This document shows, piece by piece, positions 1 to 8,411 of a stretch of DNA of 33,317 nt. The position numbers and the translations under genes were made by a program. The first letter of the stretch is position 1, and the number at the start of each line of letters is the position of its first letter. The stretch is from Planctomycetia bacterium (GTDB lineage: Bacteria; Planctomycetota; Planctomycetia; Pirellulales; UBA7805), in NCBI GenBank assembly GCA_021413585.1, contig JAIOQB010000196.1, forward strand, positions 1 to 33,317, in the 5' to 3' direction. The notes under the pieces were generated by a model. The model worked only from the letters and a program-made list of their open reading frames with translations, made no database searches and had not been told where the DNA came from.

Positions 1-1
1 C

Positions 2-289
2 GCCCTGGATGGAAAGATTAACGCGCTAACGGTCAGCCTCGACCTGCCGTTCGCCATGAATCGCTTCTGCGGCGCCGAGAGCATCAAGAACATGCGGGCG
101 TTCAGCGACTATCAAGATCGCAACTTCGGCCAGAAGTGGGGTATGCTCATCGAGGAATTGAAAATCCTCGCCCGCGGCGTGTTCGTGTTGGACAAGGACG
201 GCAAGGTCGTCTACGCCGAGCAAGTGAAAGAAGTCGCCACCGAGCCGAACTACGAGGCGGCAATTAAGGCGCTGAAGGCGCTGTTCTAA
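2..289 (+). CDS. tpx: Thiol peroxidase, C-terminal part (5' truncated by window edge)
   Basis: The reading frame is open from base 2 to a TAA at 287-289 and gives the last 95 residues of a peroxiredoxin. The segment SLDLPFAMNRFCGAE matches the region of bacterial Tpx that holds the resolving cysteine. The tail (EPNYEAAIKALKALF) is also typical of Tpx. In the family, a peroxidatic cysteine (upstream of this window) and this second cysteine form an intramolecular disulfide while reducing peroxides with thioredoxin. About 70 residues including the peroxidatic cysteine are missing only because the window starts here. The gene converges on the GGDEF gene, with a long hairpin between them. The family call is firm. 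Confidence 0.9.
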   Translation, partial: ALDGKINALTVSLDLPFAMNRFCGAESIKNMRAFSDYQDRNFGQKWGMLIEELKILARGVFVLDKDGKVVYAEQVKEVATEPNYEAAIKALKALF

Positions 290-318
290 ATTGCCAAGAG
301 CGTAAGCAACAGAGCAGA

Positions 319-385
319 TCACTAGCCCGAAGCGCAAGCGAGGGGGCGCGGCTTTCCGTCCCTCGCTTGCGCTTCGGGCTAGTGA
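319..385. terminator. 26-bp perfect inverted repeat between convergent genes
   Basis: Bases 319-344 and 360-385 are exact reverse complements (core CTAGCCCGAAGCGCAAGC) around a 15-base loop. It lies 29 bases after the tpx stop and 24 bases before the 3' end of the GGDEF gene. It could therefore serve as a terminator for both strands, although no strong T-tract follows on either side. The core resembles palindromes I recall as dispersed in planctomycete genomes, so it may be a repeat-family copy recruited as a terminator. Confidence 0.6.
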
Positions 386-409
386 CGTTTTATAGGATTG
401 GCCGACTGG

Positions 410-2659
410 TTATTTCAACCAGTTCCCCACGATGCTCGTCGACCGCGTGGTGACTTCGTCCTCGACCATCTGATCGGCGTCGTGGGCCATCAGGTAGCTT
501 TGCAGGCTGCTGAGCAACATCCGGGCTCGCTTGATCGCTTCGCCGCGCCGCCGGTCGCGATGCCGCTTGGGCCGGACCGTGACGTGAACCTTCGTGCGCA
601 GTTGGTTCGCGTTGCGGGCACCGCTGCCGTGATCGACCCGGGCCATTTCTTCGCTGAATGAGAGGTCCACTAGGAACGCCACCGGCCGATCCGAGGAGCG
701 GCGCAGCAAGCTGAACCCGTCGGCCTCAACTCGCAACATCACGCGGTTCTTGTCCACGCCGTCGATCGTCGCGTGGTGGTCGGCCACAAAGCCGCGCAGC
801 TTTTCCACCGCCACCTTCAGCGGCACCGGCGTCACCAGCAGCCGATCGAGCAGTTGCTCCGGCCGGGCCGTCTTGCGCCACCAGAACCACCAACCTTGCT
901 TCATCGGCATTTCGGGCGAGTCATACGTGCCGCTGCCGAGCTGAACGACCGTGTTACGGCCTCCCTCTTTGGCCAGCAGCAGCGCCCGGTCGGCCCGCCG
1001 CAGCATTGTCTCGTCGGTGTCGCCCGGTTGCAGCTCCGTAACGCCGAAGCTGGCCGCCAATGTATTGCCTCCCAGCACCGCCAGGCGGAGCGAGCAGAGC
1101 GTGCGGCGAATCTGTTCGGCCCGGTTCGACGCGGTCGACGTATCGCAGTCGGCGCACAGCACCACGAACTCTTCGCCGCCATAGCGAGCCACCAGGTCTC
1201 CCGGGCGGCACATCTGCTTGAGCAATTGGGCGAAGGTCTTGATCGCCTCGTCGCCTGCCAGGTGTCCGTAGGTGTCGTTCACCTGTTTGAAGAAGTCGAT
1301 GTCGCACATCACGATGCTGCACGGCAACCCACGCTCGAGGTGCGTTTCGACGAACAGTCGGTGGGCCCGATCGAACTCGGCTCGGTTGGCCACCTGGGTC
1401 ATCGGATCGCGGGTAGCCTTTTCGTGTAGACTTTGGCACTGTTCTTCCAGCGAGATTTCCGGCGAGGCGTCATGCACCAGCAGGTTGGCGCCGTACGTGG
1501 CCCCGTCCGAGCCAATGACCGGCACGATATGCACGTCGCACGACACCTGGCGATTCTGCCTGTTGGCGATCATCAACCGCCGGATCGACTGCACGCCGCT
1601 TTGCAGCACGAATTGCACTGGGCAGTCTTCGTCGGCAATCAGCTTCCCGTTTTCGTCCGACATGGAGATCAGCCCGGGCGACCAGGTCTGCTGAACGACG
1701 CTCGACGCGGTCAGCCCGGTGAGCCGCTCGATTCCCCGGTTCCAAAGCTGAATCTGGCGGTTGCTGTCGACGAACACCACCCCGTCGCGCATGTTCTCCA
1801 GCAATTTTTTCTGGAACAGCGATTCGGACGAAAAATCCTCCGGCTCGGCGGCCACGGCGGAGCGCTGCCACAGAGCGTCGGTCTTGGCGGAACTCAGCCC
1901 CGGCGTATCGAGATCGGCCAGCCACCGCCGGGCCACGCTTTGCGCCAGCGCCGCCTGATCCCCTTCGTGCAGCCAGGCAAAATGCTTCACCAGCAGCGGG
2001 TCGAACTGGCTGCCGGAAAACTGATAGAGTTCGGCCAGGGCCCGCTCGCGCGGCAGCGCCCGGCGATACACATGGTTGCTGGTCATCGAGTCGAAGGCGT
2101 CGACGATGGCCAGCATCCGAGCCCCCAGCGGCAGTCCTTCGCCACTGAGGCGGAAGTTGGTGCGCCGTCCGTCGAACCAGGCGGGCGAATGGTAGACAAT
2201 ATCCAACACCGCTTGCGAGGCACAGCAGCCGCGTAGAATCTCGATGCCCATTCGCCGCTGACGATCCATCGTGGCGGCCTCGGCCCCGGAGAGGGTGCCG
2301 GGCTTGAGCATCACGTTGTCGGGAACCCCCACCTTGCCAATGTCATGCAGCAGCGCGGCCACTTCCAGTTCGTCGAGTTGCTCTTGCGAAAGACCCAACG
2401 CCAGGGCCCACCGCGAGCAGCCGAGCGCCACTCGCAGCGAATGGGCGGCGGTCGGAGCATGCTTGCAGCGCAAGGCGGTGAACAGACCGGTGGCAATGCC
2501 CAGCCGGACCTGCACCAGCCGGTTGTCGTGAACTGCGTGCTCGGCCGAAGCGTCGAGCGCCACGGCCTGATCCAATTGGGCAATCAGGTCCGCCAGATCT
2601 TGGTCGGGCTGCGGATCGGCCACGGGTAGCTCGGTGGAAGCGGTCGGTTCGCCAGACAT
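410..2659 (-). CDS. Diguanylate cyclase with degenerate HD-GYP, PAS and GGDEF domains
   Basis: The protein has 749 residues and no signal peptide or membrane segment. Domains in order: an HD-GYP-like domain (about 45-230) with HD at 105-106 and the downstream FDSMTS motif; a PAS domain (about 285-395); and a GGDEF domain (about 415-575). The GGDEF domain has the signature GGEEF at 494-498 and an I-site RPGD exactly five residues before it, so it should make c-di-GMP and be product-inhibited. The HD-GYP part looks inactive: the usual HHE..DG.GYP stretch reads YHSPAWFDGRRTNF, and the histidine expected in the following helix is Gln or Arg. The last 150 residues are not recognised. The ATG at 2659 follows a weak purine stretch. 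Confidence 0.85.
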   Translation of the reverse strand: MSGEPTASTELPVADPQPDQDLADLIAQLDQAVALDASAEHAVHDNRLVQVRLGIATGLFTALRCKHAPTAAHSLRVALGCSRWALALGLSQEQLDELEVAALLHDIGKVGVPDNVMLKPGTLSGAEAATMDRQRRMGIEILRGCCASQAVLDIVYHSPAWFDGRRTNFRLSGEGLPLGARMLAIVDAFDSMTSNHVYRRALPRERALAELYQFSGSQFDPLLVKHFAWLHEGDQAALAQSVARRWLADLDTPGLSSAKTDALWQRSAVAAEPEDFSSESLFQKKLLENMRDGVVFVDSNRQIQLWNRGIERLTGLTASSVVQQTWSPGLISMSDENGKLIADEDCPVQFVLQSGVQSIRRLMIANRQNRQVSCDVHIVPVIGSDGATYGANLLVHDASPEISLEEQCQSLHEKATRDPMTQVANRAEFDRAHRLFVETHLERGLPCSIVMCDIDFFKQVNDTYGHLAGDEAIKTFAQLLKQMCRPGDLVARYGGEEFVVLCADCDTSTASNRAEQIRRTLCSLRLAVLGGNTLAASFGVTELQPGDTDETMLRRADRALLLAKEGGRNTVVQLGSGTYDSPEMPMKQGWWFWWRKTARPEQLLDRLLVTPVPLKVAVEKLRGFVADHHATIDGVDKNRVMLRVEADGFSLLRRSSDRPVAFLVDLSFSEEMARVDHGSGARNANQLRTKVHVTVRPKRHRDRRRGEAIKRARMLLSSLQSYLMAHDADQMVEDEVTTRSTSIVGNWLK

Positions 2660-3210
2660 ATTCGGAAACTTCTCGTTAGGCCAGGTTGGCGGGCCGTGGG
2701 GCAGCGGCAGGATAGCGGGGGAATTTGTCGCAGTCCCGCATGGCGCACCTTAGCGCCTGCTCCCACCCATGCTCAAACCTACGTCGCCTCCGTTGAGGCG
2801 GGGGGACTTTGCCGCCTGCTGGCAACCGCGGCAAGAAGCCAATCGGCATGGCCTTGCCGCCTGGCGCGATTCTACGGAATGCTCCGCCTCTGCCCCCTTC
2901 AGACCCTTCACGCCCCTCTTTCACACCCCGTTTTCACACCCTTATTTCACACTCTTCACACGTTGCCGAAGGCCCTGGAGTTTGGGGGCGCGAAATGCCG
3001 AATCGGTAAACTGCCCATCGAGCGGCTGCACCTGGGACGCATCCCGGAACCGACCCCACTTTGGGGGCGTATGCAGTCGGTTCGATTGGCCCCGCACGGA
3101 AGCGGCTGCCTCCTGGTGACTCACTGGCCCCACGCATCGGAAGCGTGGATTCTGGCCCGAGTCGTGGGAACGCTCCGCCCACCCCACCTCAACTTTTCCG
3201 CCCAGGCAAA
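2660..3210. other. Intergenic region between divergent genes
   Basis: This region separates the GGDEF gene (-) from the membrane protein gene (+). Short overlapping frames exist on both strands, but none has recognisable protein features. It holds the TTCACAC-type repeat tract at 2898-2961 and small GC-rich hairpins. I could not pick a convincing -35/-10 pair for either flanking gene. Confidence 0.4.
2898..2961 (+). repeat. TTCACAC repeat tract, copy 1 (9/13-base spacing)
   Basis: A pyrimidine-rich tract in which CACAC-like cores (CAGAC, CACGC, then four CACAC) start at 2900, 2909, 2922, 2935, 2948 and 2957. The spacings are 9, 13, 13, 13 and 9 bases. A clearly related tract lies at 22444-22510, before recA. 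The two share the order CCCCCTTC-A-ACCCTTC then CCCCTCTTTCACACC. Both lie on the + strand between divergent genes. Function unknown. Confidence 0.75.
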
Positions 3211-4443
3211 ATGTTCCGTCGAACAGGTCATACCGATGACCGACGGCGCCGCGTGCTGACCGAAGAAGTGGTCGCCGGCGCTCCAGGTCGCACGCCGTCC
3301 GGTGCGCGCTCGATGCGCGCCGGAGATGGTCACGCCTACGCCGACGCGGCGCGGCGCGATCAACAACCCCGCGTCACCGACCTCGTGCCGCGGCGGATGC
3401 GCGTGGTGGCCCTCGGCTGGGGTCTGTCAGCAGCGATGATAGCAGGGCTGGAAGTGCTGTATGCCAGCGTCGCCGGCAACGGTGCGGCGGTTGCAGCGCC
3501 GCTGGACATTGCCCACGCCGGAAGCGTGGCGGCGTGGTTCTCGTCGGTGTTGCTGTTGGCCTCGGCCGCCCTGTCGGTGCTGCTCTATACGCTGCGACGT
3601 CACAAGCAGAGCGACTACCACGGGCGATATCGGGTCTGGCTGTGGTTTGGCGCGGCGGTGCTGGGGATGAGCCTTTGCTCGGTCGCTCCGCTGCATCTGA
3701 CGCTGGCCGATTGGCTGGCGGCCCGCACCGGCTGGCACCCGCCGGGTGGCACGCTGGCGTTCTGGCTCGCTCCCGTGAGTCTGCTGTTGGGATACGTGGG
3801 TGTGCGACTGCTGCTGGAGATTCGCGGCAGCCGGCTGGCGCTGTTGGCGCTGCTGGTGAGCGTGGCGAGTTATATGGCAGCGGTGGTGCTGCCCGCGTTG
3901 CCGGCGCTCAAGCTTTCGGCCCTGCACGTCGTCATGCTCTCCGCTGGTTGCCGGATGGGGGCGGACTTGTTCCTGCTGTTGAGCGTGGTCCTGTTCGCCC
4001 GGCATGTGCTGCTGGATGTCGAGGGCTTGCTGCCGGTTAGCAAATCGAGCGCGGCTGCCACGGCTGCGAGCAATGCTTCGGGATCATCGAAGAGTTCATC
4101 GAGCACGTCAAGCTCCGCCAACGGCAACTCGTCCGGCACGTCGACGAAGATCGACCCGGCCCACGCGACTCCCCCTGCCCCGGCGAGCCGCGGCAACGAT
4201 GACGACGACGATTCGGATTCTCCCCGTCGCCGCTACGAAGAAGCCGAAGACGAGGATCAATGGTACCAGTCGAAGTCGGACAACGATCGCCGCAACCGCG
4301 GCAAGTCAGCGCCGCCGGCGAACTCCTACGACGCCGATGCGGACGACGACGAACTGTCCCCCCAAGGGCGGAAGCTCTCCAAGACGGAGCGCAAGCGGCT
4401 CCGCAAGCTCAAGTCGCAGCAGCGCGAGAGCGAATTCAACTGA
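3211..4443 (+). CDS. Polytopic membrane protein with long charged low-complexity tail
   Basis: With the ATG at 3211 the protein has 410 residues. The frame stays open upstream to 3061, but that part has no protein-like composition, so I prefer 3211. After a basic N-terminal region of about 60 residues come six or seven hydrophobic segments (roughly 60-290), for example ALGWGLSAAMIAGLEVLY and FWLAPVSLLLGYVGVRLLLE. The last 120 residues have no hydrophobic stretch: first a Ser/Thr/Asn-rich part, then acidic DDDDD and arginine-rich stretches, ending in a lysine/arginine-rich KLSKTERKRLRKLK segment. This tail is probably disordered and cytoplasmic. I recognise no family. It may be a conserved hypothetical protein of planctomycetes. 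No Shine-Dalgarno sequence is evident. Confidence 0.7.
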   Translation: MFRRTGHTDDRRRRVLTEEVVAGAPGRTPSGARSMRAGDGHAYADAARRDQQPRVTDLVPRRMRVVALGWGLSAAMIAGLEVLYASVAGNGAAVAAPLDIAHAGSVAAWFSSVLLLASAALSVLLYTLRRHKQSDYHGRYRVWLWFGAAVLGMSLCSVAPLHLTLADWLAARTGWHPPGGTLAFWLAPVSLLLGYVGVRLLLEIRGSRLALLALLVSVASYMAAVVLPALPALKLSALHVVMLSAGCRMGADLFLLLSVVLFARHVLLDVEGLLPVSKSSAAATAASNASGSSKSSSSTSSSANGNSSGTSTKIDPAHATPPAPASRGNDDDDDSDSPRRRYEEAEDEDQWYQSKSDNDRRNRGKSAPPANSYDADADDDELSPQGRKLSKTERKRLRKLKSQQRESEFN

Positions 4444-4595
4444 CGCGCCGTTCGGGTAGTCGCGGTCAACTTCGCTGTTTTTTGACCGGGCAAGGGCGAC
4501 AGGAGCTTTGCGGATGGACTGTCGGTAAGTATTCACTCCGTTACATGCTGAGATGTGTTTCGGGCGTTCAACTGGCAACCCAATGTTCGTCGTGG

Positions 4596-4607
4596 TATAC
4601 TTTGCAC
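4596..4607 (+). promoter_or_regulatory. Possible -10 box of a leaderless transcript
   Basis: TATACT at 4596-4601 ends six bases before the ATG at 4608. Transcription from it would start at or next to the start codon, giving a leaderless mRNA. No good -35 hexamer lies at the usual 16-18 bases (TGGCAA at 4573 is weak). No Shine-Dalgarno sequence precedes the ATG, which fits leaderless initiation. Confidence 0.35.
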
Positions 4608-4853
4608 ATGGTATCCACGTATCTCGACCAGTTAATTGAACCGTTCGCAGAATGCCTTACGGTGGAGGCAGCGCGCAAAATTGCTGCGATCAAGGCCAGC
4701 GACGCCTTGCAGGCTCGCGTGGATGAATTGGCTGATAAGGCCAATCAGGGGACGCTCACCGCGGAAGAGCGAGAGGAATACGACCGCTATCTGGCAGGCT
4801 TTCATTTCGTGACCATCATGCAAGCACGGGCGCGCCGCCTGTTGCGCACTTGA
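4608..4853 (+). CDS. Small helical protein paired with HNH nuclease
   Basis: This 81-residue protein has a composition expected of an all-helical fold. It contains an E/K/A-rich stretch in the middle (VDELADKANQGTLTAEEREEY), written here only up to that point, and ends with a basic segment QARARRLLRT. The frame is open further upstream to 4260, but only inside the preceding gene, so the ATG at 4608 is the natural start. Six bases separate its stop from the start of the HNH gene, so the two are almost certainly co-transcribed. I infer a partner or regulator role for the nuclease, such as an antitoxin-like or substrate-recruiting protein. Nothing in the sequence proves this. It has no cysteine and no signal peptide. 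Confidence 0.7.
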   Translation: MVSTYLDQLIEPFAECLTVEAARKIAAIKASDALQARVDELADKANQGTLTAEEREEYDRYLAGFHFVTIMQARARRLLRT

Positions 4854-4859
4854 TCGGGC

Positions 4860-5258
4860 ATGGATGTTGCCATCCGCCAATTCGTGCGTGGTCGAGCGGG
4901 AAATCGTTGCGAATATTGTCGGCTTCCTCAGGCGGCTGCCCAGTATTTGACGTTTCACGTTGAGCACATTCTCGCACAACAGCACGTCAACGACGACTCC
5001 ATCCACAACTTGGCGCTGGCTTGTCCCTACTGCAATCGATATAAGGGGCCAAATCTCGCCACCGTTCACCCCGACTCGCGGGAATTGGTGCGCCTGTTTA
5101 ATCCGCGCACGGATGTCTGGGCGGACCATTTTGAGTTCCACGGGCCGCTTATGGTGGGCCGCACCCCCGTGGGAATTGCCACGGTGATATTGCTCAAGAT
5201 GAATGACGTGGAGCGAGTCGAGATGCGGGCTGAGTTGCTGGCGACCGGCGAATTCTGA
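4860..5258 (+). CDS. HNH endonuclease
   Basis: The protein has 132 residues and a single HNH domain in the first half. Cysteine pairs C17-x2-C20 and C55-x2-C58 should hold a structural zinc. H33 and H36 (in FHVEHI), N50 (in [10 protein letters not shown]) and N59 supply the HNH core. The family cuts DNA with a single metal ion in a beta-beta-alpha metal fold. The C-terminal half ([10 protein letters not shown] and onward) matches the tail seen in many stand-alone HNH proteins of cyanobacteria and planctomycetes, from memory of the family. It has no signal peptide. Its tight coupling to the small upstream gene suggests a two-gene cassette. Whether this is defence, a toxin or a mobile-gene nuclease is open. 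Confidence 0.9.
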   Translation: MDVAIRQFVRGRAGNRCEYCRLPQAAAQYLTFHVEHILAQQHVNDDSIHNLALACPYCNRYKGPNLATVHPDSRELVRLFNPRTDVWADHFEFHGPLMVGRTPVGIATVILLKMNDVERVEMRAELLATGEF

Positions 5259-5421
5259 TTTTGCCAGTCAAGCGGCAACTAACGGGGCTACTCTCTGTGC
5301 GATTCAGTCAGTCATCAGTCGCTGCCGGTCTGTTACGTCCGGCCCGGTCTCGGTAGGATTGCGGCATCGCGGGGGCATCTGGCCGCCGCTATTGCCCCCC
5401 TGCCCTGACCTCCCTGTTGCC

Positions 5422-6990
5422 ATGGTTCGCACTCGTTTTGCTCCCAGCCCGACCGGATATCTGCACATCGGCGGCGTCCGCACGGCGCTGTTCAATTGGC
5501 TGTTTGCCCGCAAGCATGGTGGGCAGTTCCTGCTGCGGATCGACGACACGGATCAGCAGCGAAATGTTGAAGCGGCGTTGAAACCGATTCTTGACGGCTT
5601 CCGCTGGCTGGGGATCGATTGGGACGAAGGCCCGGAAGTCGGCGGCCCACACGCACCGTATTATCAGTCGCAGCGATCGGCCCGGTATCAAACAGCGGTG
5701 GATCGACTGCTAGAGAGCGGCGCGGCGTACCGCGACTTCGCCAAGACCGAAGAGGTGCAAGCCGAGCGAGAAGCCGCTAAGAAAGAAGAACGCACATTCG
5801 TTTACAGCCGCCGGTTCATGGCGGAAACCGATGCCCAGGCCGCAGCGTTCGAGAGCGAAGGTCGCCAAGGTGTGGTGCGGATCAAAACGCCGCGCGACGG
5901 CACGCTGGTGATCGACGACCTGGTGCGCGGCCGCGTCGAGTTCCCCTGGGCCAACGAGCAGGATCACGTCATCCAGCGAGCCGACGGCACCTGTCTGTAT
6001 CACCTGGCGTCGGTCGTGGACGATTTTGACTTTCAGATCTCGCACGTCATTCGGGCGGAAGAGCATCTCTCCAACACGCCGCGGCAGGTGTTCATCGCCC
6101 AGGCGCTCGGTTACCCGTTGCCGCAGTACGCGCACCTGCCGTACGTTGCTGAGCCCGGGAGCAAGACAAAAATGAGCAAGCGGAAGCTCGACAAGTATCT
6201 CAAGAACGTCGACTTCAAGAAAGTGAACGACCAGGGACTGAAGATCGCGCAGGCAATCGGCCTGACCACTTCGGCGGAGACGTTCAATCCAGTGATTGTC
6301 GATTTCTACGAGCAGGTGGGCTACCTGCCCGACGCGATCATTAATTACCTGCTGCTGTTGGGTTGGTCGCTCGACGATAAGACAGAGATTTTTTCGCGCG
6401 ACGCGATGATCGCGAACTTTAGCCTGGAACGAGTGAACAAAGCACCGGCCAGTTTCGACCCGCAGAAGTTGGTGTCGTTTCAAGAGCGGTACATGAACGC
6501 CCTGCCGCTGAAGCAGAAGGTGGCGCTGGTGTTGCCCTATTTGCAGCGGGCCGGCCTGATCAGTTCGCCGCCGCCGTGCGACACCGGCCCACGGTTGTCG
6601 GCCGTGCTGACGGCGGCCGGCGACCGGATCAAAGTAGCGGGCGACATCCTGGAGTGCCGCGAGTTCTTCGTTGCTGACGACGCGCTGGAGTACGACGAAG
6701 CGGCGTTTCAAAAACGGCTGCGAGATGCGCCGGAGTCGGTCGCCTTGTTGCGGAAGTTTCGCGACCGACTGGCGACGGTCGAGCCGTTCGACGTCCCCAC
6801 GCTGGAAGCGGCGCTCAATGAGTTCGTCGCCGCCGAAGGGATTAAGGTGGCCCAAATCATTCACGCCCTGCGCGTGGCGCTGACCGGCAAAGGAGTCGGC
6901 TTCGGGCTGTTCGACACGCTGGCGATCCTGGGGCGCGAGTCGTCGCTGGCGAGGATTGATCGGGCGGTGGCCAAGTTGGCCGCGTCTTAG
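5422..6990 (+). CDS. gltX: Glutamyl-tRNA synthetase
   Basis: A 522-residue class I aminoacyl-tRNA synthetase that charges tRNA-Glu with glutamate in the cytoplasm. The ATP-binding motifs are HIGG at 15-18 (within [14 protein letters not shown]) and KMSKR at 250-254. The ATG at 5422 puts [14 protein letters not shown] at the usual distance from the N-terminus. The frame upstream to 5203 runs through the HNH gene and is not coding. The C-terminal third is the anticodon-binding helical region. A separate GlnRS lies 1.4 kb downstream, so this enzyme need not mischarge tRNA-Gln. The 163-base gap before it shows no clear promoter. Confidence 0.96.
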   Translation: MVRTRFAPSPTGYLHIGGVRTALFNWLFARKHGGQFLLRIDDTDQQRNVEAALKPILDGFRWLGIDWDEGPEVGGPHAPYYQSQRSARYQTAVDRLLESGAAYRDFAKTEEVQAEREAAKKEERTFVYSRRFMAETDAQAAAFESEGRQGVVRIKTPRDGTLVIDDLVRGRVEFPWANEQDHVIQRADGTCLYHLASVVDDFDFQISHVIRAEEHLSNTPRQVFIAQALGYPLPQYAHLPYVAEPGSKTKMSKRKLDKYLKNVDFKKVNDQGLKIAQAIGLTTSAETFNPVIVDFYEQVGYLPDAIINYLLLLGWSLDDKTEIFSRDAMIANFSLERVNKAPASFDPQKLVSFQERYMNALPLKQKVALVLPYLQRAGLISSPPPCDTGPRLSAVLTAAGDRIKVAGDILECREFFVADDALEYDEAAFQKRLRDAPESVALLRKFRDRLATVEPFDVPTLEAALNEFVAAEGIKVAQIIHALRVALTGKGVGFGLFDTLAILGRESSLARIDRAVAKLAAS

Positions 6991-7078
6991 GAGCGACTCA
7001 AGAACAACGTCGTCATCCCGTTCAGACGAAGTCGTTTTGATGAAGAGGTAGCATCGGTGTAATTTTCATTCCACATCA

Positions 7079-7319
7079 CAACCGCAACGCGGTTATATAC
7101 CACAGCCCAGGGCAAGCGATTTGCGGCCCCGGCCGCAATGAGCGCCGCCCTGGGTATTCAGATGGAAAAAATGTTCCCCCGCCGCGGGCCGGCGGCGGAG
7201 CCGCCGGGCCGCGGCGGGGGAAGGTTCACGTTGGACGATCCAACCCAGGGTGGCGCCGACGCTCGTTTCACTCGCATGCGGCTTACCCTGGGCTGGGTTA
7301 TATAACCGCGTTGCGGTTG
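7079..7319. repeat. 241-bp foldback element with nested hairpins
   Basis: The ends are exact 21-base reverse complements (7079-7099 and 7299-7319, core AACCGCAACGCGGTTATATA). Inside, AGCCCAGGG and CCCTGGGT recur within each half, so each arm can form its own hairpin. The centre has CCCCCGCCGCGG at 7176 matched by CCGCGGCGGGGG at 7209. The whole unit therefore folds back as an imperfect palindrome with a cruciform-like shape. It has no open reading frame of its own and looks like a non-autonomous dispersed repeat. Confidence 0.75.
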
Positions 7320-7469
7320 GCTCTCCGATGCGTCACCGCATATCACTCCTGACGTGTTGCAATGAATCATCGATCATGTGCATTGAATTACCGTTTTTGT
7401 GCCCGAGATGCCGAAGTTATTCTTGAGCAACCTCTTAGTACGCTTCGCGTGTCAGGCATACTTTCTGGC

Positions 7470-7498
7470 TTGATGAAGCGGCTGCGTGAGTATAGAAT
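7470..7498 (+). promoter_or_regulatory. Sigma-70-like promoter for the Uma2 gene
   Basis: TTGATG at 7470-7475, a 17-base spacer, and TAGAAT at 7493-7498 (5 of 6 to the -10 consensus). The predicted start near 7505 leaves a leader of about 55 bases before the ATG at 7561. Confidence 0.45.
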
Positions 7499-7560
7499 TT
7501 CTTAAGGCTCCGGCTCGAACTCGCCACGGATTCAGCGGCCGACCTTGTCTCAGGGTAACC

Positions 7561-8199
7561 ATGTCCCACTCGCCTCTCACACCTCCGCACGAACCCGATT
7601 ATGCCTGGGAAGTGGCCACGCTTTATCCAGCGCAAGGGCAATGGAGCGAGGCCGAGTATCTCGATTTGACGGACCATGCGAATCGGCGCATCGAATTCAC
7701 TGATGGTCGGTTGGAGTTCTTGCCAATGCCGACGGAAATCCATGAAGCGATCGTGCAGTATCTGTTTTTGGCCCTGCTTCGTTTCGTCGAACGACAGAGC
7801 CTGGGTAAGGTGTATAACAATGGAATCCGGTTGCGGACGCGCGCCGAAAAGATTCGCTTGCCGGATGTCATTTTTCTCCACCGGGATCATTTCCACGCCC
7901 GTCATAATCGCGTGTGGGATGGTGCGGACCTCGTGATGGAAGTCGTCAGTGACGACCCCAAAGATCGTCAGCGCGATTATGAGCAAAAGCTGCTGGACTA
8001 TGCGGCAGCGAAAGTGGCGGAGTATTGGATCGTGGACTTCGCGCACCGGTTAGTCACTGTCTATCGCCTGGACAACAACGGGCAATATGCGATCCACGGC
8101 AAGTTCTCATCCGGGCAACAGGCCACTTCTCTTTTACTGGCCGGGCTCACGGTGGATGTGGACGCGTTGTTCGCGGTGGCGGATGACATCCCGGAGTAG
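7561..8199 (+). CDS. Uma2 family (DUF820) putative restriction endonuclease-fold protein
   Basis: The protein has 212 residues. It follows the Uma2 pattern: an N-terminal [20 protein letters not shown]-like segment that describes the object, then LPDVIFL with D102, then LVMEVVSDD with E127, then K143 in a [17 protein letters not shown] segment. D, E and K fit the PD-(D/E)xK nuclease core. This family is greatly expanded in cyanobacteria and planctomycetes, and its substrate is generally unknown. The ATG at 7561 gives the usual family length. The open frame upstream to 7486 includes the promoter region. GC content appears lower than in the flanking synthetase genes, which could reflect mobility. 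Confidence 0.88.
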   Translation: MSHSPLTPPHEPDYAWEVATLYPAQGQWSEAEYLDLTDHANRRIEFTDGRLEFLPMPTEIHEAIVQYLFLALLRFVERQSLGKVYNNGIRLRTRAEKIRLPDVIFLHRDHFHARHNRVWDGADLVMEVVSDDPKDRQRDYEQKLLDYAAAKVAEYWIVDFAHRLVTVYRLDNNGQYAIHGKFSSGQQATSLLLAGLTVDVDALFAVADDIPE

Positions 8200-8411
8200 T
8201 GGCGGTCGCTCTTTCCGAGCAATCGCCCGTACTTCTACTTTTGTCGACCGGCCGGTTCTGTTCGATTCTGCTGTTCACGCGAGCCTGCCTCAGCGGCACT
8301 TGTCCTCGACGAGTTCTAGCCGTGACGTTAAGATTGTCGCAATCAATAGTTGCAGCGGCATCTATACATAAAAATTCACCGGTAAATCGTCGCATAAAGC
8401 GAGTTGCATAT

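Larger units (their letters stand above)
6991..7560. other. Intergenic region with foldback repeat and promoter
   Basis: Between gltX and the Uma2 gene. It holds the 241-bp inverted-repeat element at 7079-7319 and a sigma-70-like promoter at 7470-7498. The AT-richer stretch 7320-7460 has no recognised content. An antisense frame (7435-8046) overlaps the Uma2 gene and is taken as a shadow. Confidence 0.5.

Noticed and set aside
2660-3210. Short open frames on both strands between the first two genes
   Set aside because: Overlapping frames without ribosome sites or protein-like composition; the region is better explained as intergenic.
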